From assembly GCA_017303455.1 (NCBI GenBank), contig JAFLBM010000001.1, positions 147,449-211,448 of the forward strand: a stretch of DNA of 64,000 nt, read 5' to 3'. Every line of letters begins with the position of its first letter. The first letter of the stretch is position 1. Shown piece after piece: positions 27,363 through 36,621 of this stretch. A program made the position numbers and the translations under genes. The notes beneath the pieces were generated by a model. The model saw only the letters and a list, made by a program, of their open reading frames with translations, had not been told where the DNA came from and made no database searches. The stretch is from Chitinophagales bacterium (GTDB lineage Bacteria; Bacteroidota; Bacteroidia; Chitinophagales; Chitinophagaceae).

Positions 27363-27877
27363 GAAGCATCTTTTATCGGATAATATTTGTTGAAGACTGA
27401 AACTCCTGCCCAATCCGGGCAGGAGTTTTTATTTACTCACCCGCAAGAAAGGAAATAAAATTTTCACCTGGTATGAAATGGCCGGGGAGTAGCGGCTCCA
27501 TTTAACAAAATAAAAAAGGACATGAGCATCTTAATTTTTAAATATGTCCTGAATATCGAAACTCTACGATTGTATAAGTGGAATACTACCCGTTTGCTAA
27601 TGAAAATCCCCTACTTCGTTGTATTTCTAAGTAAAAACTCTCAATTTAGTACCCGGATAAACACAGAGGCAGAATCCAATATCGTTAGAAACCAGTGTAG
27701 TCTTCATTTTCTTTTATATACTGAATTTCTTCGCTTTTGGTTTTTTTTCTCTACGTAACAACCAGCAGTTTTGAGCAGGCAGCAATAATGAGTAATGTAT
27801 AACTGATTTGTTCAGGTGTTTTCCGAAAATAGTAACAATCCAATTTTTGAAAAACCATTGATCCTAAAATCTGTATC
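27363..27877. other. 515-base AT-rich intergenic region
   Basis: Contains the terminator at 27399-27432 and an inverted repeat AGGACAT (27518-27524) / ATGTCCT (27544-27550). The remainder is AT-rich DNA upstream of the next cargo gene. A 78-codon frame at 27522-27758 has no recognisable features and is probably not a gene. I found no full TTTG/TAnnTTTG promoter. Confidence 0.5.
27399..27432 (+). terminator. Terminator after the sugar-dehydrogenase-like cargo gene
   Basis: AAACTCCTGCCC pairs with GGGCAGGAGTTT across a four-base loop, followed by TTTATTT. Confidence 0.92.
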
Positions 27878-30544
27878 ATGAAAAAGTTGTACAACCTGCT
27901 ACTGTCTGTAGCAGCCGGTGCCTGTTTCTCCTCAACCCCGGCCTCGGCGCAATGCCCCGGGGGATATACACAGGCACAATTAAACTGGGACAACCTGGAT
28001 TATTACCACAATAGCGGAGTGAACACAGCCCCGTATGGATTTACCGGCAGTAATTATATTACGGATGCCATGGAGCAGAACCAGCGGTTTGCAATTGGTA
28101 CCACCTGGGTTTCTATTGTTACCAGTTCTAATTTATTAGTACAGCCCGGAGCCATCAGTGCGGAAAATGCAACACATACAGGTGAGCTGGCTAATTATAC
28201 CGGGGAAGATGTACAATATACTCCTTCTGCGAATGGGCAAACCATAACCTTCACTTTTGGTACACCTGTTTCAGGCCCGAATTTCACTTTATACGATATT
28301 GATGCCAATGCTAGTTTAACCATCACTGCAACCAGTAACCTGGGTTTGCCAACAACGATAAATGCCACAGGCGGATCCATTTTAACAATAGGCATTATTC
28401 CTTTAGCAAGAACAATTACTGCCGATGGAACATTTTTAGCGAACAACTCAAATAATGGCTCCGCCACCGTTACCGTTCCGGGACTTGTAAACTCTATAAC
28501 AATTACCATTTCCAACAGGGGTTCTGATGCCAATTTCTGGCTTTCTGATATTAATGCCTGTGTACCGGGAACCTTTCCGGCTAACTGGCACCAGGGAGCG
28601 AATAACCGTCCTTTTGTTGGACCCACACAAAATCAGCCTGATTATTTTTTGGTAACACCGGATAATAATTCCTGCTATTATTTAGACCCGGTGAATGCTG
28701 AAGCAAGATTTTTATTTACAGATACTGAAAGGGATTACATTAACTCATTTGGCTATGATCCCTATAACCGGTTTTTATACTACATTACTGAAAATGTTTC
28801 TGTTAATGCTAATAACAGGCAACTGAAGCGATATGACTATAACACAGAAACGAGTTCCGTAGTAATCGCTAATCTTACCACCACGCTTGGAATACCCACA
28901 TTTAATTCGGGTGTTGAATCTGCCGGAGCTGCATTCTATAATGGTTCCCTGTATTTTGGAATTGAAGGGGGACGCTTTGGTTCAGGCGGCGGAACTGTAA
29001 CTAGAGAAACAATCGTCTGGAAAATAGAATTTGATGGTAGTAATAATCCTACTATTGCCTACCAGGTATTTGCTGCTAATGCATATACGAATGCTTCGAA
29101 TACATCCATACATGATTGGGGTGATTTTATTATCAAGAATGGAATTCTTTATGATTTCAATACGGCAAGGAACAGTACTAACTATAGCCAGAGTAAATAT
29201 CACCATTATGATATGATGACAGGCGCCGTTTCTCTTTACAATAACCCCGGAACCACATCCTGGAACGGCCAGGCAGGAATGGGATGGGATGGCAGCCTTT
29301 ATTATTTCAGGGGTATCAATTCAACTACATCGGGAGTAGGTACTTATGATGAATCGGGAAATAACGGGGCTATTACAACCATATCTGTTCTTTCAGGACC
29401 ATTATGGAGCAGTGGTGGAGCTGGTGATGCCTCAGATCCTTTCCGCCCCAAATGTGATTTTGGGGATGCACCAGCCAGTTATGATCCATACGCTGATCCG
29501 GCCACGCAAAGCCCTGCCGTGCATGAAAGAGCGGATAATATCTGGATTGGTAATACAACATCGGAAGCAACATCCTGGGACCGGGAATATCTGAAGCGGG
29601 GCGTGAATGGTACAGCTGATACAGATAATGGATTAGCTTTTGTACCAATGATGCCACAACTGTCAGGAACTTACATAACACAGGTTTCAGTTTATAATAA
29701 TAGCGGCAGTGATGCTACACTGATTGCCTGGCTTGATTATAATGCCAATGGTGTTTTTGATGCCAGTGAAGCAGCCACAATAGTACCTGCAGGCCCGGTT
29801 GCCTCAGGTGCTGCAGTGCAGACAAGATTTTTATACTGGCCGGGATATACCACTCCGCTGGTAAATGGTCAAAGCACCTATATGCGGATTCGTATTACCT
29901 CCGCTTCTGCAGGTATGACTGCCAGTCACTCCACAGGATATTTCAACAATGGAGAAGTGGAAGACTACCAGGTTTTGGTCGATAATTTTCCGCTGACCAC
30001 TCACCTGTTGAATTTTGATGCTTCCTTAGTAAACAAGAAAGTAAAGCTTAACTGGAAAGCCAGCGAAGACCAGGGTTCCTACGAATACAGGGTAGAAAGA
30101 AGTACCGATAATACTAATTGGGCAACCGTTACAAACATTGCAGCTAATGGAACCAATGGTACATTCAGCTATGAGGCTGAAGATCCTAATCCTGCAACGG
30201 GAATTTCTTACTATCGTATCAGGATGGTGGAAGCGGCCGGTATGAGCAGGGTGAGTGCTGTGAAAGTAATTACAGTCAAATCGCTGGACATTACGCTTAG
30301 CCTGGCACCAAACCCTGCTGTTGACAAAACAAGAATTAGTATGGAAAGCTCAGCGGCAGGCGATGCATCAGTTCAACTGCTGAATATGCAGGGTACTGTT
30401 ATTCTCTCGAGAATTCAGCGTGTTATGGCCGGGCAAAATAGCATTGAATTGTTACTACCCGAGTCGATAAGTGCAGGTTCATACCTTGTTCGTGTATCAT
30501 TGAACGGGGAAGTAGTTAATAAGAAATTAGTTGTAAAAAAATAA
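27878..30544 (+). CDS. T9SS cargo with GEVED domain
   Basis: 888 residues. A signal peptide ends near ACFSSTPASA. The N-terminal third is a beta-sandwich (WDNLDYYHNSGV, TFTFGTPVSGPNFTLYDID), and a propeller-like middle follows (YDPYNRFLYYITENVS, GMGWDGSLYYF). Then comes a clear GEVED domain (DFGDAPASYDPY, IAWLDYNANGVFDASEAA, YFNNGEVEDYQVLV), a module common in secreted Bacteroidota proteins. The end has a fibronectin-like sandwich (KVKLNWKASEDQGSYEYRVE) and a type A sorting domain (LAPNPAVDKTRI, SAGSYLVRVSL). No active site is visible. It is secreted through T9SS and probably surface-bound. The next cargo gene follows after 74 bases with no terminator, so the two may be co-transcribed. Confidence 0.9.
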   Translation: MKKLYNLLLSVAAGACFSSTPASAQCPGGYTQAQLNWDNLDYYHNSGVNTAPYGFTGSNYITDAMEQNQRFAIGTTWVSIVTSSNLLVQPGAISAENATHTGELANYTGEDVQYTPSANGQTITFTFGTPVSGPNFTLYDIDANASLTITATSNLGLPTTINATGGSILTIGIIPLARTITADGTFLANNSNNGSATVTVPGLVNSITITISNRGSDANFWLSDINACVPGTFPANWHQGANNRPFVGPTQNQPDYFLVTPDNNSCYYLDPVNAEARFLFTDTERDYINSFGYDPYNRFLYYITENVSVNANNRQLKRYDYNTETSSVVIANLTTTLGIPTFNSGVESAGAAFYNGSLYFGIEGGRFGSGGGTVTRETIVWKIEFDGSNNPTIAYQVFAANAYTNASNTSIHDWGDFIIKNGILYDFNTARNSTNYSQSKYHHYDMMTGAVSLYNNPGTTSWNGQAGMGWDGSLYYFRGINSTTSGVGTYDESGNNGAITTISVLSGPLWSSGGAGDASDPFRPKCDFGDAPASYDPYADPATQSPAVHERADNIWIGNTTSEATSWDREYLKRGVNGTADTDNGLAFVPMMPQLSGTYITQVSVYNNSGSDATLIAWLDYNANGVFDASEAATIVPAGPVASGAAVQTRFLYWPGYTTPLVNGQSTYMRIRITSASAGMTASHSTGYFNNGEVEDYQVLVDNFPLTTHLLNFDASLVNKKVKLNWKASEDQGSYEYRVERSTDNTNWATVTNIAANGTNGTFSYEAEDPNPATGISYYRIRMVEAAGMSRVSAVKVITVKSLDITLSLAPNPAVDKTRISMESSAAGDASVQLLNMQGTVILSRIQRVMAGQNSIELLLPESISAGSYLVRVSLNGEVVNKKLVVKK

Positions 30545-30618
30545 ACTCATAAGCTATCAGCAGTGACGTTTAAATAAGCCGTCTCTGTTTTTTGTAATAA
30601 CCTACCAATCCAATTATC

Positions 30619-33519
30619 ATGAAAAAACCACTATTGCTGCTTGCAGCAGCAGGTATCATTGCTACCAGTTACCTTGCCATTACTCAATTAGAGTCTGCTA
30701 AAAAAGATTCCGGTGAACAATATGAAGAACCGGAGGATGAAGGAGAAGAAAATGAAGAACAAAGCGGGGCGGCCAAGCAATTAAATACCTGGTTCCAGGC
30801 CAAGGGCTATCCCAATGCAGAAAACCTGAGTGAGAAATACCAGAAAGCCTGGCTGCAGCACCTGGAAATCAAAAAAAAATCAGAACAAATCTATTCAAGA
30901 GTTGCCAGTGCCAGTAACTGGACTGGTCTCGGGTATTGCCAGGACGGAGCGACACGCATCGGCGGAAGAATCGTTTGCATGGCAATTGACCCGAATAACA
31001 CCAATAATTTATGGGTGGGTTCTGCCAGTGGTGGTATCTGGAAATCTACCAATGCCGGAACCAGCTGGACATCTGTTCCAACCAACCTGCCGGTGCTTGG
31101 CGTTTCTGCTATTTTAGTTGACCCCTCCAATTCAAATACTATTTATGCAGGAACCGGAGAAGTATATCATACTGAAGTCGGGGTGATGGGATTCAATGTC
31201 TGGAAGACAAGAGGTACCTATGGTATCGGCGTCATAAAAAGTATCGATGGAGGGATTACCTGGAACCAGATAATGCCAAAGGTTTCCTCTGATCTGTTTG
31301 CGATCTCTTCCATGGCATTTTTGCCGGGAACCAGCAGCACTGTTTTCGCTTGTGCTACAGACGGAGTATATCGTTCTGTCAACTCTGGCAGTACCTGGAC
31401 TAAAATATATACCGGAGTTAATGTAAGAGATATTGCTATCAATCCTTCCAACACAGACCAGATGGTGATCAGCGTTGGTAATATGACCAACCCTGTAAAA
31501 GGTATCTTTCGTACCACCAACGGAAGTAATGCTTCTCCGACATGGACGCAGATCACATCGGGATTGCCTGCATCGTACGCCGGGCATATCAAACTTGATT
31601 TTGCAGGAACGGTACTGGCCGCCAGTATTGGAATAGGTTCAGGTAATGAAGTATATCGTTCTACTGATTTTGGCGCCAACTGGACAGTACTTGGTACTTC
31701 CAGCCATTGCTCGTACCAATTTTGGTTTGCCCATACCATTGGAGTCAATCCATTTTTTACTGATTCGTTGCTTTACGGTGGTGTGAGTTTATACCGTCAC
31801 AGAACTATTGCAACCACCGGCAGAGCAACTATAAGCGGCCCCCATGCCGATCATCATGATATTAAATTTGATCCGATCTACAGGGGAAGAGTATATGTAT
31901 GTAATGATGGTGGTGTATACAAAAGTACCAACGGGGGATCTACTTTTACGGCTATCAATACCGGACTGAATGCCACACAATTCTATTCGTCTTTAGGAGT
32001 ATCCCGCCAGGATGCAAACGTAATGGCTGGCGGGTTGCAGGACAACGGCCAGGTAATATATAATGGTACCAACTGGTCCACGATCAGCTGGGGTGGCGGG
32101 GATGGCACTGCTTGTGCTGTTCACCCTACTAATGATAATATTATTTTGCTGGGAAGAGATGCCAAGCAGTTTTTCAGAACGGCCAATGGAGGTACCTCAG
32201 GATCTGCAGTTACAACTTACTGGGGTTTTGTGGGAGATTCCCGCACTGGTTTTGTACCTCCTGTTGCATTTGCTCCTTCCAACGGCAATATCGTTTATAT
32301 GGGAACGGATAATATACATGTAAGTACCAATGCCGGGGCATCATTTACAAATAATACATTAGGCGCAACACCACCTTATCCTGCCACTACTCCTAATGCA
32401 TATATCGAACAAAGACATAAAACGGCAATTGCATTAGCAGTTTCTCCCACCAACGAGAATAAAATATATGTATCCACTTCGCCCTTTGCACAATATGATA
32501 ATGATGTAAATAATATTTATGTCAATGGCAATCCCAATGTATTTAAAACATCAACGCCTGCAACAACACCTTATACAAGTATTAAAGGCACGTTGCCGGA
32601 CAGGTTTGTAATGGATTTTGCCATCAGCCGTTTTAATGATGACAGTGTGTATGTGGTATTGGGTGGTTTTGGAACATCCCATGTCTATCTTACGCCTGAT
32701 GGTGGTACTACCTGGATCAGCCGGGGTGCCGGGTTGCCTGATGTTCCCTTCAACGCAATATTAATTGACCCGGTAAATCCGCAGACCATCTATGCCGGTT
32801 CCGATTTCGGGGTTTATGTTAGCCCGGACAGAGGTGCCACCTGGTATGATTACAGCACCGGGTTCTATGATGCCACGCTGATCATGGATCTGCAGGTGGA
32901 TGCAAATAATAAGCTTATTGCTGCCACACATGGTAAAGGGGTTTTCAGGAGTGATCTGTATACCTTCTCCACCTTGCCTGCTACCTTAACCAGTTTCACC
33001 GGTTCTGCTAATACAGGGTACAATCAATTGAAATGGACAGTGACCCAGGAATTTGATCTCTCCAGGTATGAATTGGAGCGGAGTACAGATGGGTCGTCTT
33101 TTTCAAGAGTGGCAACCATCACAGCAAGAAACCAGCAAACAGAAACGACTTACCAGCACAACGACAATACTTCATTATTCGAATCGTACTACCGGCTGAA
33201 GATTATTGATATCAACGGAAGCTTTACTTATTCAACGGTTGTATTCATCCGGAAAACTACCGGCAAGAATGTTTTTGAAGTGGCGGGTAATCCGTTTACA
33301 GATAATATAGTGTTGAAATATGCTATCCCGGTTAACCAGAAGATAACTGCCGACCTGATCAATGCCGGTGGCGCCCTTATCCGCAGGGAGCAATACAATG
33401 CCACAGCAGGTGCCGGTATATACGTTATTAATGACTTGACAGCCCTGCCTTCCGGTGTTTATTTCCTGCAGGTCAGCAGCAATAACGAAAGACAGACGAT
33501 ACGACTTATTAAGCGATAG
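30619..33519 (+). CDS. T9SS cargo with BNR/sortilin-like propeller repeats
   Basis: 966 residues. A hydrophobic N-terminus (LLLLAAAGIIATSYLAI) is followed by a strongly acidic stretch (EEPEDEGEENEEQ) and a helical pro-like segment. From about residue 95 to 780 there are BNR/VPS10-type beta-propeller repeats, each with an S/T-x-D/N-x-G-x-T-W pattern (KSTNAGTSWTSV, KSIDGGITWNQI, RSVNSGSTWTKI, RSTDFGANWTVL, SPDRGATWYDY). The C-terminus has a sandwich (LKWTVTQEFDLSRYELERS) and a type A sorting domain (AGNPFTDNIVLKY, LPSGVYFLQV). Similar proteins include sialidase-like and xyloglucanase-like enzymes, but I see no catalytic residues that allow a choice. A terminator follows. Confidence 0.9.
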   Translation: MKKPLLLLAAAGIIATSYLAITQLESAKKDSGEQYEEPEDEGEENEEQSGAAKQLNTWFQAKGYPNAENLSEKYQKAWLQHLEIKKKSEQIYSRVASASNWTGLGYCQDGATRIGGRIVCMAIDPNNTNNLWVGSASGGIWKSTNAGTSWTSVPTNLPVLGVSAILVDPSNSNTIYAGTGEVYHTEVGVMGFNVWKTRGTYGIGVIKSIDGGITWNQIMPKVSSDLFAISSMAFLPGTSSTVFACATDGVYRSVNSGSTWTKIYTGVNVRDIAINPSNTDQMVISVGNMTNPVKGIFRTTNGSNASPTWTQITSGLPASYAGHIKLDFAGTVLAASIGIGSGNEVYRSTDFGANWTVLGTSSHCSYQFWFAHTIGVNPFFTDSLLYGGVSLYRHRTIATTGRATISGPHADHHDIKFDPIYRGRVYVCNDGGVYKSTNGGSTFTAINTGLNATQFYSSLGVSRQDANVMAGGLQDNGQVIYNGTNWSTISWGGGDGTACAVHPTNDNIILLGRDAKQFFRTANGGTSGSAVTTYWGFVGDSRTGFVPPVAFAPSNGNIVYMGTDNIHVSTNAGASFTNNTLGATPPYPATTPNAYIEQRHKTAIALAVSPTNENKIYVSTSPFAQYDNDVNNIYVNGNPNVFKTSTPATTPYTSIKGTLPDRFVMDFAISRFNDDSVYVVLGGFGTSHVYLTPDGGTTWISRGAGLPDVPFNAILIDPVNPQTIYAGSDFGVYVSPDRGATWYDYSTGFYDATLIMDLQVDANNKLIAATHGKGVFRSDLYTFSTLPATLTSFTGSANTGYNQLKWTVTQEFDLSRYELERSTDGSSFSRVATITARNQQTETTYQHNDNTSLFESYYRLKIIDINGSFTYSTVVFIRKTTGKNVFEVAGNPFTDNIVLKYAIPVNQKITADLINAGGALIRREQYNATAGAGIYVINDLTALPSGVYFLQVSSNNERQTIRLIKR

Positions 33520-33568
33520 TATTTACAAACTCGGTAGCTGGTTATTACAAGCAGATTAAACCCTGCGG

Positions 33569-33597
33569 CCCTCCCTCTGATAAGGGGAGGGTTTTTG
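33569..33597 (+). terminator. Terminator after the BNR-repeat cargo gene
   Basis: CCCTCCC (33569-33575) pairs with GGGAGGG (33585-33591), followed by TTTTT. Confidence 0.85.
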
Positions 33598-33625
33598 TTA
33601 TTAGCAGGAACTGTGATCATTCAGC

Positions 33626-33633
33626 TATTTTTG
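33626..33633 (+). promoter_or_regulatory. Candidate -7 element for rsmA
   Basis: TATTTTTG fits TAnnTTTG exactly. It ends six bases before the rsmA ATG at 33640, so the transcript would have almost no leader. The -33 match (TTAG, 21-base spacer) is weak. Confidence 0.4.
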
Positions 33634-33639
33634 CAGTCT

Positions 33640-34392
33640 ATGTACACTCTCAAAAAATCATTGGGCCAGCATTTCCTGAAGGATGAGAACATTTGCCGCA
33701 AGATCGTCACATCGTTGCAGGAGCATCCTTTTTCACAGTTAATAGAAGTTGGCCCGGGTGGTGGTGCATTGACAAAGTACCTTTTACAAATAGAAAATAT
33801 TGATTTCAAAGCGGTGGAACTGGATGAGGAGAAAGTGGAATACCTGGAGAAAACATATCCCTCCATTAAAGGGAAGATCATTCACCAGAGTTTCCTGGAT
33901 ATTGAAAAACCTTTTAGTGGCCCATTTACGGTCGTGGGAAATTTCCCCTACAACATTTCCACCCAAATACTTTTTAAACTGTTAGACTGGAGAGAAGAGG
34001 TGGAATGCATGGTGGGAATGTTCCAAAAAGAAGTGGCACAACGGGTGGCAGCGAAGGAAGGAAATAAGACCTATGGCGTATTGAGTGTGCTGATACAGGC
34101 TTTCTTCGAAGTGGAATATTTATTTGATGTAAATGAACAGTGTTTTCAACCGCCCCCCAAAGTGAAAAGCGGGGTGATCAGGATGTTACCTAAAAAAGAG
34201 GTTCCTGCTATGAAAAGCGAAAAGGAATTTTTCCTGCTGGTCAAGACGGCCTTTAACCAGCGCAGGAAAACGCTGCGCAATGCCGTAAGAGGCTTATTTG
34301 ATGCAACTGTTTTGGAGGATGAGTTGTTTAATAAGAGAGCGGAGCAGCTGACGGTGCTGCAATTTGCGGAACTAACATTTAGAATGCGATGA
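33640..34392 (+). CDS. rsmA: 16S rRNA (adenine1518/1519-N6)-dimethyltransferase
   Basis: Cytosolic enzyme that uses SAM to dimethylate two adjacent adenines in helix 45 of 16S rRNA, a late step of small-subunit assembly. The N-terminus [12 protein letters not shown] is the family start, and the SAM-binding loop is [13 protein letters not shown] (about 36-48). The catalytic motif NFPYNIS lies at 101-107, and the C-terminal helical domain includes [14 protein letters not shown] and [13 protein letters not shown]. At 250 residues the length is normal. I chose the ATG at 33640; the frame stays open upstream to 33595, but that part does not belong to the family. The stop overlaps the start of the next gene (ATGA), so the two are translationally coupled. 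Confidence 0.96.
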   Translation: MYTLKKSLGQHFLKDENICRKIVTSLQEHPFSQLIEVGPGGGALTKYLLQIENIDFKAVELDEEKVEYLEKTYPSIKGKIIHQSFLDIEKPFSGPFTVVGNFPYNISTQILFKLLDWREEVECMVGMFQKEVAQRVAAKEGNKTYGVLSVLIQAFFEVEYLFDVNEQCFQPPPKVKSGVIRMLPKKEVPAMKSEKEFFLLVKTAFNQRRKTLRNAVRGLFDATVLEDELFNKRAEQLTVLQFAELTFRMR

Positions 34393-35324
34393 GGAAGGTA
34401 ATTATAACAGGCGGGGCACATCCTTACTTAATGGAGCACCTGAAGAACTCGGGATTTGAAGTGCTGTATGATCCTGTTATTACTTATGAAGAACTTTCTT
34501 CCTCCATCAGTGATGCGGAAGGATTGGTACTGACAACAAGAATTAAAGTAGATAAGGAATTATTGGATAGTGCTGCTCAGCTAAAATGGATCGGAAGGCT
34601 CGGCAGTGGCCTTGAACTGATTGATATACCCTATGCGAAATCAAAAAAAATATTTTGTGTCAGCAGCCCGGAAGGAAACAGGAATGCGGTCGCCGAACAT
34701 ACCCTTGGACTTTTGCTCAACCTGATGAACAATATCTCTTCCGCTCACCAGGAAGTGAAAAAGGGATTGTGGTTACGGAATGAGAACAGGGGCACAGAAC
34801 TAACGGGTAAAACAGTCGGTATTATTGGTTATGGAAATACGGGCAGCAGCTTTGCAAGATTACTGGCCCCTTTTAACGTGACAATAATGGCCTATGATAA
34901 GTACAATTTTGACTTTAGTACAGGTTATATCAAAGAGGCGAACCTGGAACAGCTGTGCCGCTATGCTGATGTGATCAGTTTTCATGTGCCACTGACGGAG
35001 GAAACAAGGTATATGGCAAATGATAGTTTTTTTAATGCTTTGGAACGTAAACCGTATATACTGAATACATCAAGAGGTAAAGTGATCAGCCTGGATGCAC
35101 TGACAGGAGCATTAACAAATCAGAAAATCGCTGCGGCGGGATTAGATGTATTGGAAAATGAACAATTGGAAACATATACGGCTGCAGAAAAAGACCAGTT
35201 GGAGAAATTGCTTTCTTTCCCGAATGTTATCATAACACCCCATATTGCTGGCTATAGCCACCAGGCCTACCTGAAAATGGCGGAAGTACTATTACAGAAA
35301 CTACAGGCCGGCGGAAAGCTCTGA
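34389..35324 (+). CDS. D-isomer-specific 2-hydroxyacid dehydrogenase (NAD-dependent)
   Basis: 311 residues, cytosolic. The two-domain fold of the family is clear. The N-terminal substrate domain ([31 protein letters not shown]) precedes the NAD-binding loop GIIGYGNTG (144-152). The catalytic triad is Arg229 (LNTSRGKV), Glu258 (LENE) and His285 (TPHIAGYS), with the normal spacing. The motif order resembles phosphoglycerate- and hydroxypyruvate-reductase-like members, but there is no C-terminal ACT domain, so SerA is not assured. The start codon overlaps the rsmA stop by four bases. The actual hydroxyacid cannot be told from the sequence. Confidence 0.93.
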   Translation: MRKVIITGGAHPYLMEHLKNSGFEVLYDPVITYEELSSSISDAEGLVLTTRIKVDKELLDSAAQLKWIGRLGSGLELIDIPYAKSKKIFCVSSPEGNRNAVAEHTLGLLLNLMNNISSAHQEVKKGLWLRNENRGTELTGKTVGIIGYGNTGSSFARLLAPFNVTIMAYDKYNFDFSTGYIKEANLEQLCRYADVISFHVPLTEETRYMANDSFFNALERKPYILNTSRGKVISLDALTGALTNQKIAAAGLDVLENEQLETYTAAEKDQLEKLLSFPNVIITPHIAGYSHQAYLKMAEVLLQKLQAGGKL

Positions 35325-35365
35325 CCTTTCAAGGTTAAACTTGTTCTAAAAATTGCTGCACCTGT

Positions 35366-35395
35366 TTTGTAGGGCAGGTGAGCATATTACATTTG
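35366..35395 (+). promoter_or_regulatory. Bacteroidota-type promoter for the small lipoprotein gene
   Basis: TTTG at 35366-35369, an 18-base spacer, then TACATTTG at 35388-35395. This is a full match to TTTG-N17-23-TAnnTTTG and lies 24 bases before the ATG at 35419. Confidence 0.7.
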
Positions 35396-35418
35396 GTTCT
35401 TAACCAACAACCTTTTTT

Positions 35419-35871
35419 ATGAGAACAAAACTTTACCTGCCTGTTCTTATTCTTTCTGTTTTATTTTTTTCTTCCTGTAAAAAATGGCGACCTGAAAACC
35501 GGATCATTGGTTCCTGGAAACTGGTGGAAGTGGAGAAACGAAGATTATTTGATAAAGAAACCATCCGGGTTGGTTACGAACCGGGCACTTTCGTTTTTAA
35601 TGAAAATGGTACTGCTGCGTATACAGATACATCCATACAAATGACAGGGAACTGGGAAATGCGGAGAGAAAATAACGGCTACTACGATGCGGATGGCAAC
35701 TGGCAGACAAATGGGAAAACAGTTTTCTGGCTAAGACTATATAATTTCAGTTCCAACAGGGTAATAGATTGGTATTTTGACCGGATCGATTTCAGGTCTT
35801 CGGGTAAGAAACTGATTGCTTTTATTGACGGCGCCAGCTATACCTACCGCTATGATTTCCGGAAACAATGA
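35419..35871 (+). CDS. Small lipoprotein, lipocalin-like
   Basis: 150 residues. The signal LYLPVLILSVLFFSSC gives a lipidated Cys at residue 20. The mature part begins RIIGSWKLVEVEKRR and continues with strands GTFVFNENGTAAYTD and MTGNWEMRREN, ending RSSGKKLIAFIDGASYTYRYDF. This is the pattern of the lipocalin-like small lipoproteins common in Bacteroidota, in which an initial G-x-W marks the first strand. Ligand and role are unknown. It has its own good promoter and is followed by the greA promoter, so it is probably monocistronic. Confidence 0.87.
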   Translation: MRTKLYLPVLILSVLFFSSCKKWRPENRIIGSWKLVEVEKRRLFDKETIRVGYEPGTFVFNENGTAAYTDTSIQMTGNWEMRRENNGYYDADGNWQTNGKTVFWLRLYNFSSNRVIDWYFDRIDFRSSGKKLIAFIDGASYTYRYDFRKQ

Positions 35872-35906
35872 CTTATAGCGAGTTAATCAGAAAAGCTCAA
35901 TCATTG

Positions 35907-35935
35907 CTTGTTCCGGAATAAATTTTCTATATTTG
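35907..35935 (+). promoter_or_regulatory. Promoter of greA
   Basis: CTTG at 35907-35910, a 17-base spacer, then TATATTTG at 35928-35935, an exact TAnnTTTG -7 box. Predicted transcription start is near 35940, giving a leader of about 75 bases. Confidence 0.7.
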
Positions 35936-35947
35936 TACTAATTAGTG

Positions 35948-35990
35948 CAACGCTTCACAGTCATTCTGTCGGGGCGTTGTTATTTTTTTC
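35948..35990 (+). promoter_or_regulatory. Attenuator-like hairpin in the greA leader
   Basis: CAACGC (35948-35953) pairs with GCGTTG (35974-35979). An inner stem ACAG/CTGT lies between them, and TTATTTTTTT follows directly. This has the form of an intrinsic terminator placed between promoter and greA, so a share of transcripts could end here. Regulation is inferred. Confidence 0.6.
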
Positions 35991-36004
35991 TGTTTAATGA
36001 AAAA

Positions 36005-36014
36005 AGGAGGAGAT
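36005..36014 (+). promoter_or_regulatory. Strong Shine-Dalgarno site of greA
   Basis: AAAGGAGGAG ends just before the ATG at 36016. Shine-Dalgarno sites are rare in Bacteroidota, and no other start in this window has one this strong. Confidence 0.7.
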
Positions 36015-36015
36015 T

Positions 36016-36489
36016 ATGAGTGGTTTACAGTACGTAACAAAAGACACCCTGGAACATATGAAGGCAGAACTCCAGCGGATGAAATCAGTGGATCGCCCTG
36101 CTGCCAGCCGTGCTATTGCTGAAGCAAGAGAAAAAGGTGATCTGAAGGAGAATGCCGAGTATGATGCTGCCAAAGAAGCACAGGGTATCCTGGAAGCAAA
36201 GATTGCTGCTATGGAAGGCGTGATGGCGAATATCAGGGTACTGGATGAATCAAGTATTGATACAAGCAAAGTGTCTATTCTGACAAAAGTTACACTGACC
36301 AACCTGAATACTAAAAAGCAGGTTACTTACCAGATCGTTGGCGAACAGGAAGCTGACCTGAAAGCAGGTAAGATTTCGGTTACCTCACCTATCGGGAAAG
36401 GAATATTAGGCAAACAGCCCGGGGAAACCGCCGAAGTGCAGGCACCTGCAGGTATGCTGAAATTCAAAATTGAAAGTATCACCGCATAA
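36016..36489 (+). CDS. greA: Transcription elongation factor GreA
   Basis: 157 residues. Rescues backtracked RNA polymerase by stimulating cleavage of the nascent RNA 3' end through the secondary channel. The N-terminal coiled-coil hairpin carries the acidic tip GDLKENAEYD with Asp42 and Glu45. The C-terminal FKBP-like domain has SPIGKGILGKQPGETAEV and ends AGMLKFKIESI. Length and motifs are complete. The gene has its own promoter, a terminator-like hairpin in the leader and an unusually strong Shine-Dalgarno sequence. Its own terminator separates it from the HIT gene downstream, a neighbour often found beside greA in this phylum. Confidence 0.97.
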   Translation: MSGLQYVTKDTLEHMKAELQRMKSVDRPAASRAIAEAREKGDLKENAEYDAAKEAQGILEAKIAAMEGVMANIRVLDESSIDTSKVSILTKVTLTNLNTKKQVTYQIVGEQEADLKAGKISVTSPIGKGILGKQPGETAEVQAPAGMLKFKIESITA

Positions 36490-36511
36490 AAGCAGTGGAA
36501 TAAATTTTCAC

Positions 36512-36542
36512 AGCCGTTGCCAGCGCAACGGCTTTTTATTTT
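36512..36542 (+). terminator. Terminator of greA
   Basis: AGCCGTTGC (36512-36520) pairs with GCAACGGCT (36525-36533) across CAGC and runs into a T-rich tail. Confidence 0.9.
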
Positions 36543-36553
36543 CTAAAACGATA

Positions 36554-36561
36554 TAGCTTTG
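36554..36561 (+). promoter_or_regulatory. -7 element for the HIT gene
   Basis: TAGCTTTG fits TAnnTTTG exactly. The start of transcription would fall near 36566, which rules out the upstream ATG at 36559 and supports translation from 36622. The -33 region is only TTTT, inside the greA terminator tail. Confidence 0.5.
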
Positions 36562-36621
36562 TATGTGCTGAAAAGGCTGAGATACTATTTACTTTCCTAC
36601 TGGTCTAAAAAAACAGGTGCT

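Noticed and set aside
27522-27758. 78-codon ORF between two cargo genes
   Set aside because: No signal, motif or good start; AT-rich chance frame.
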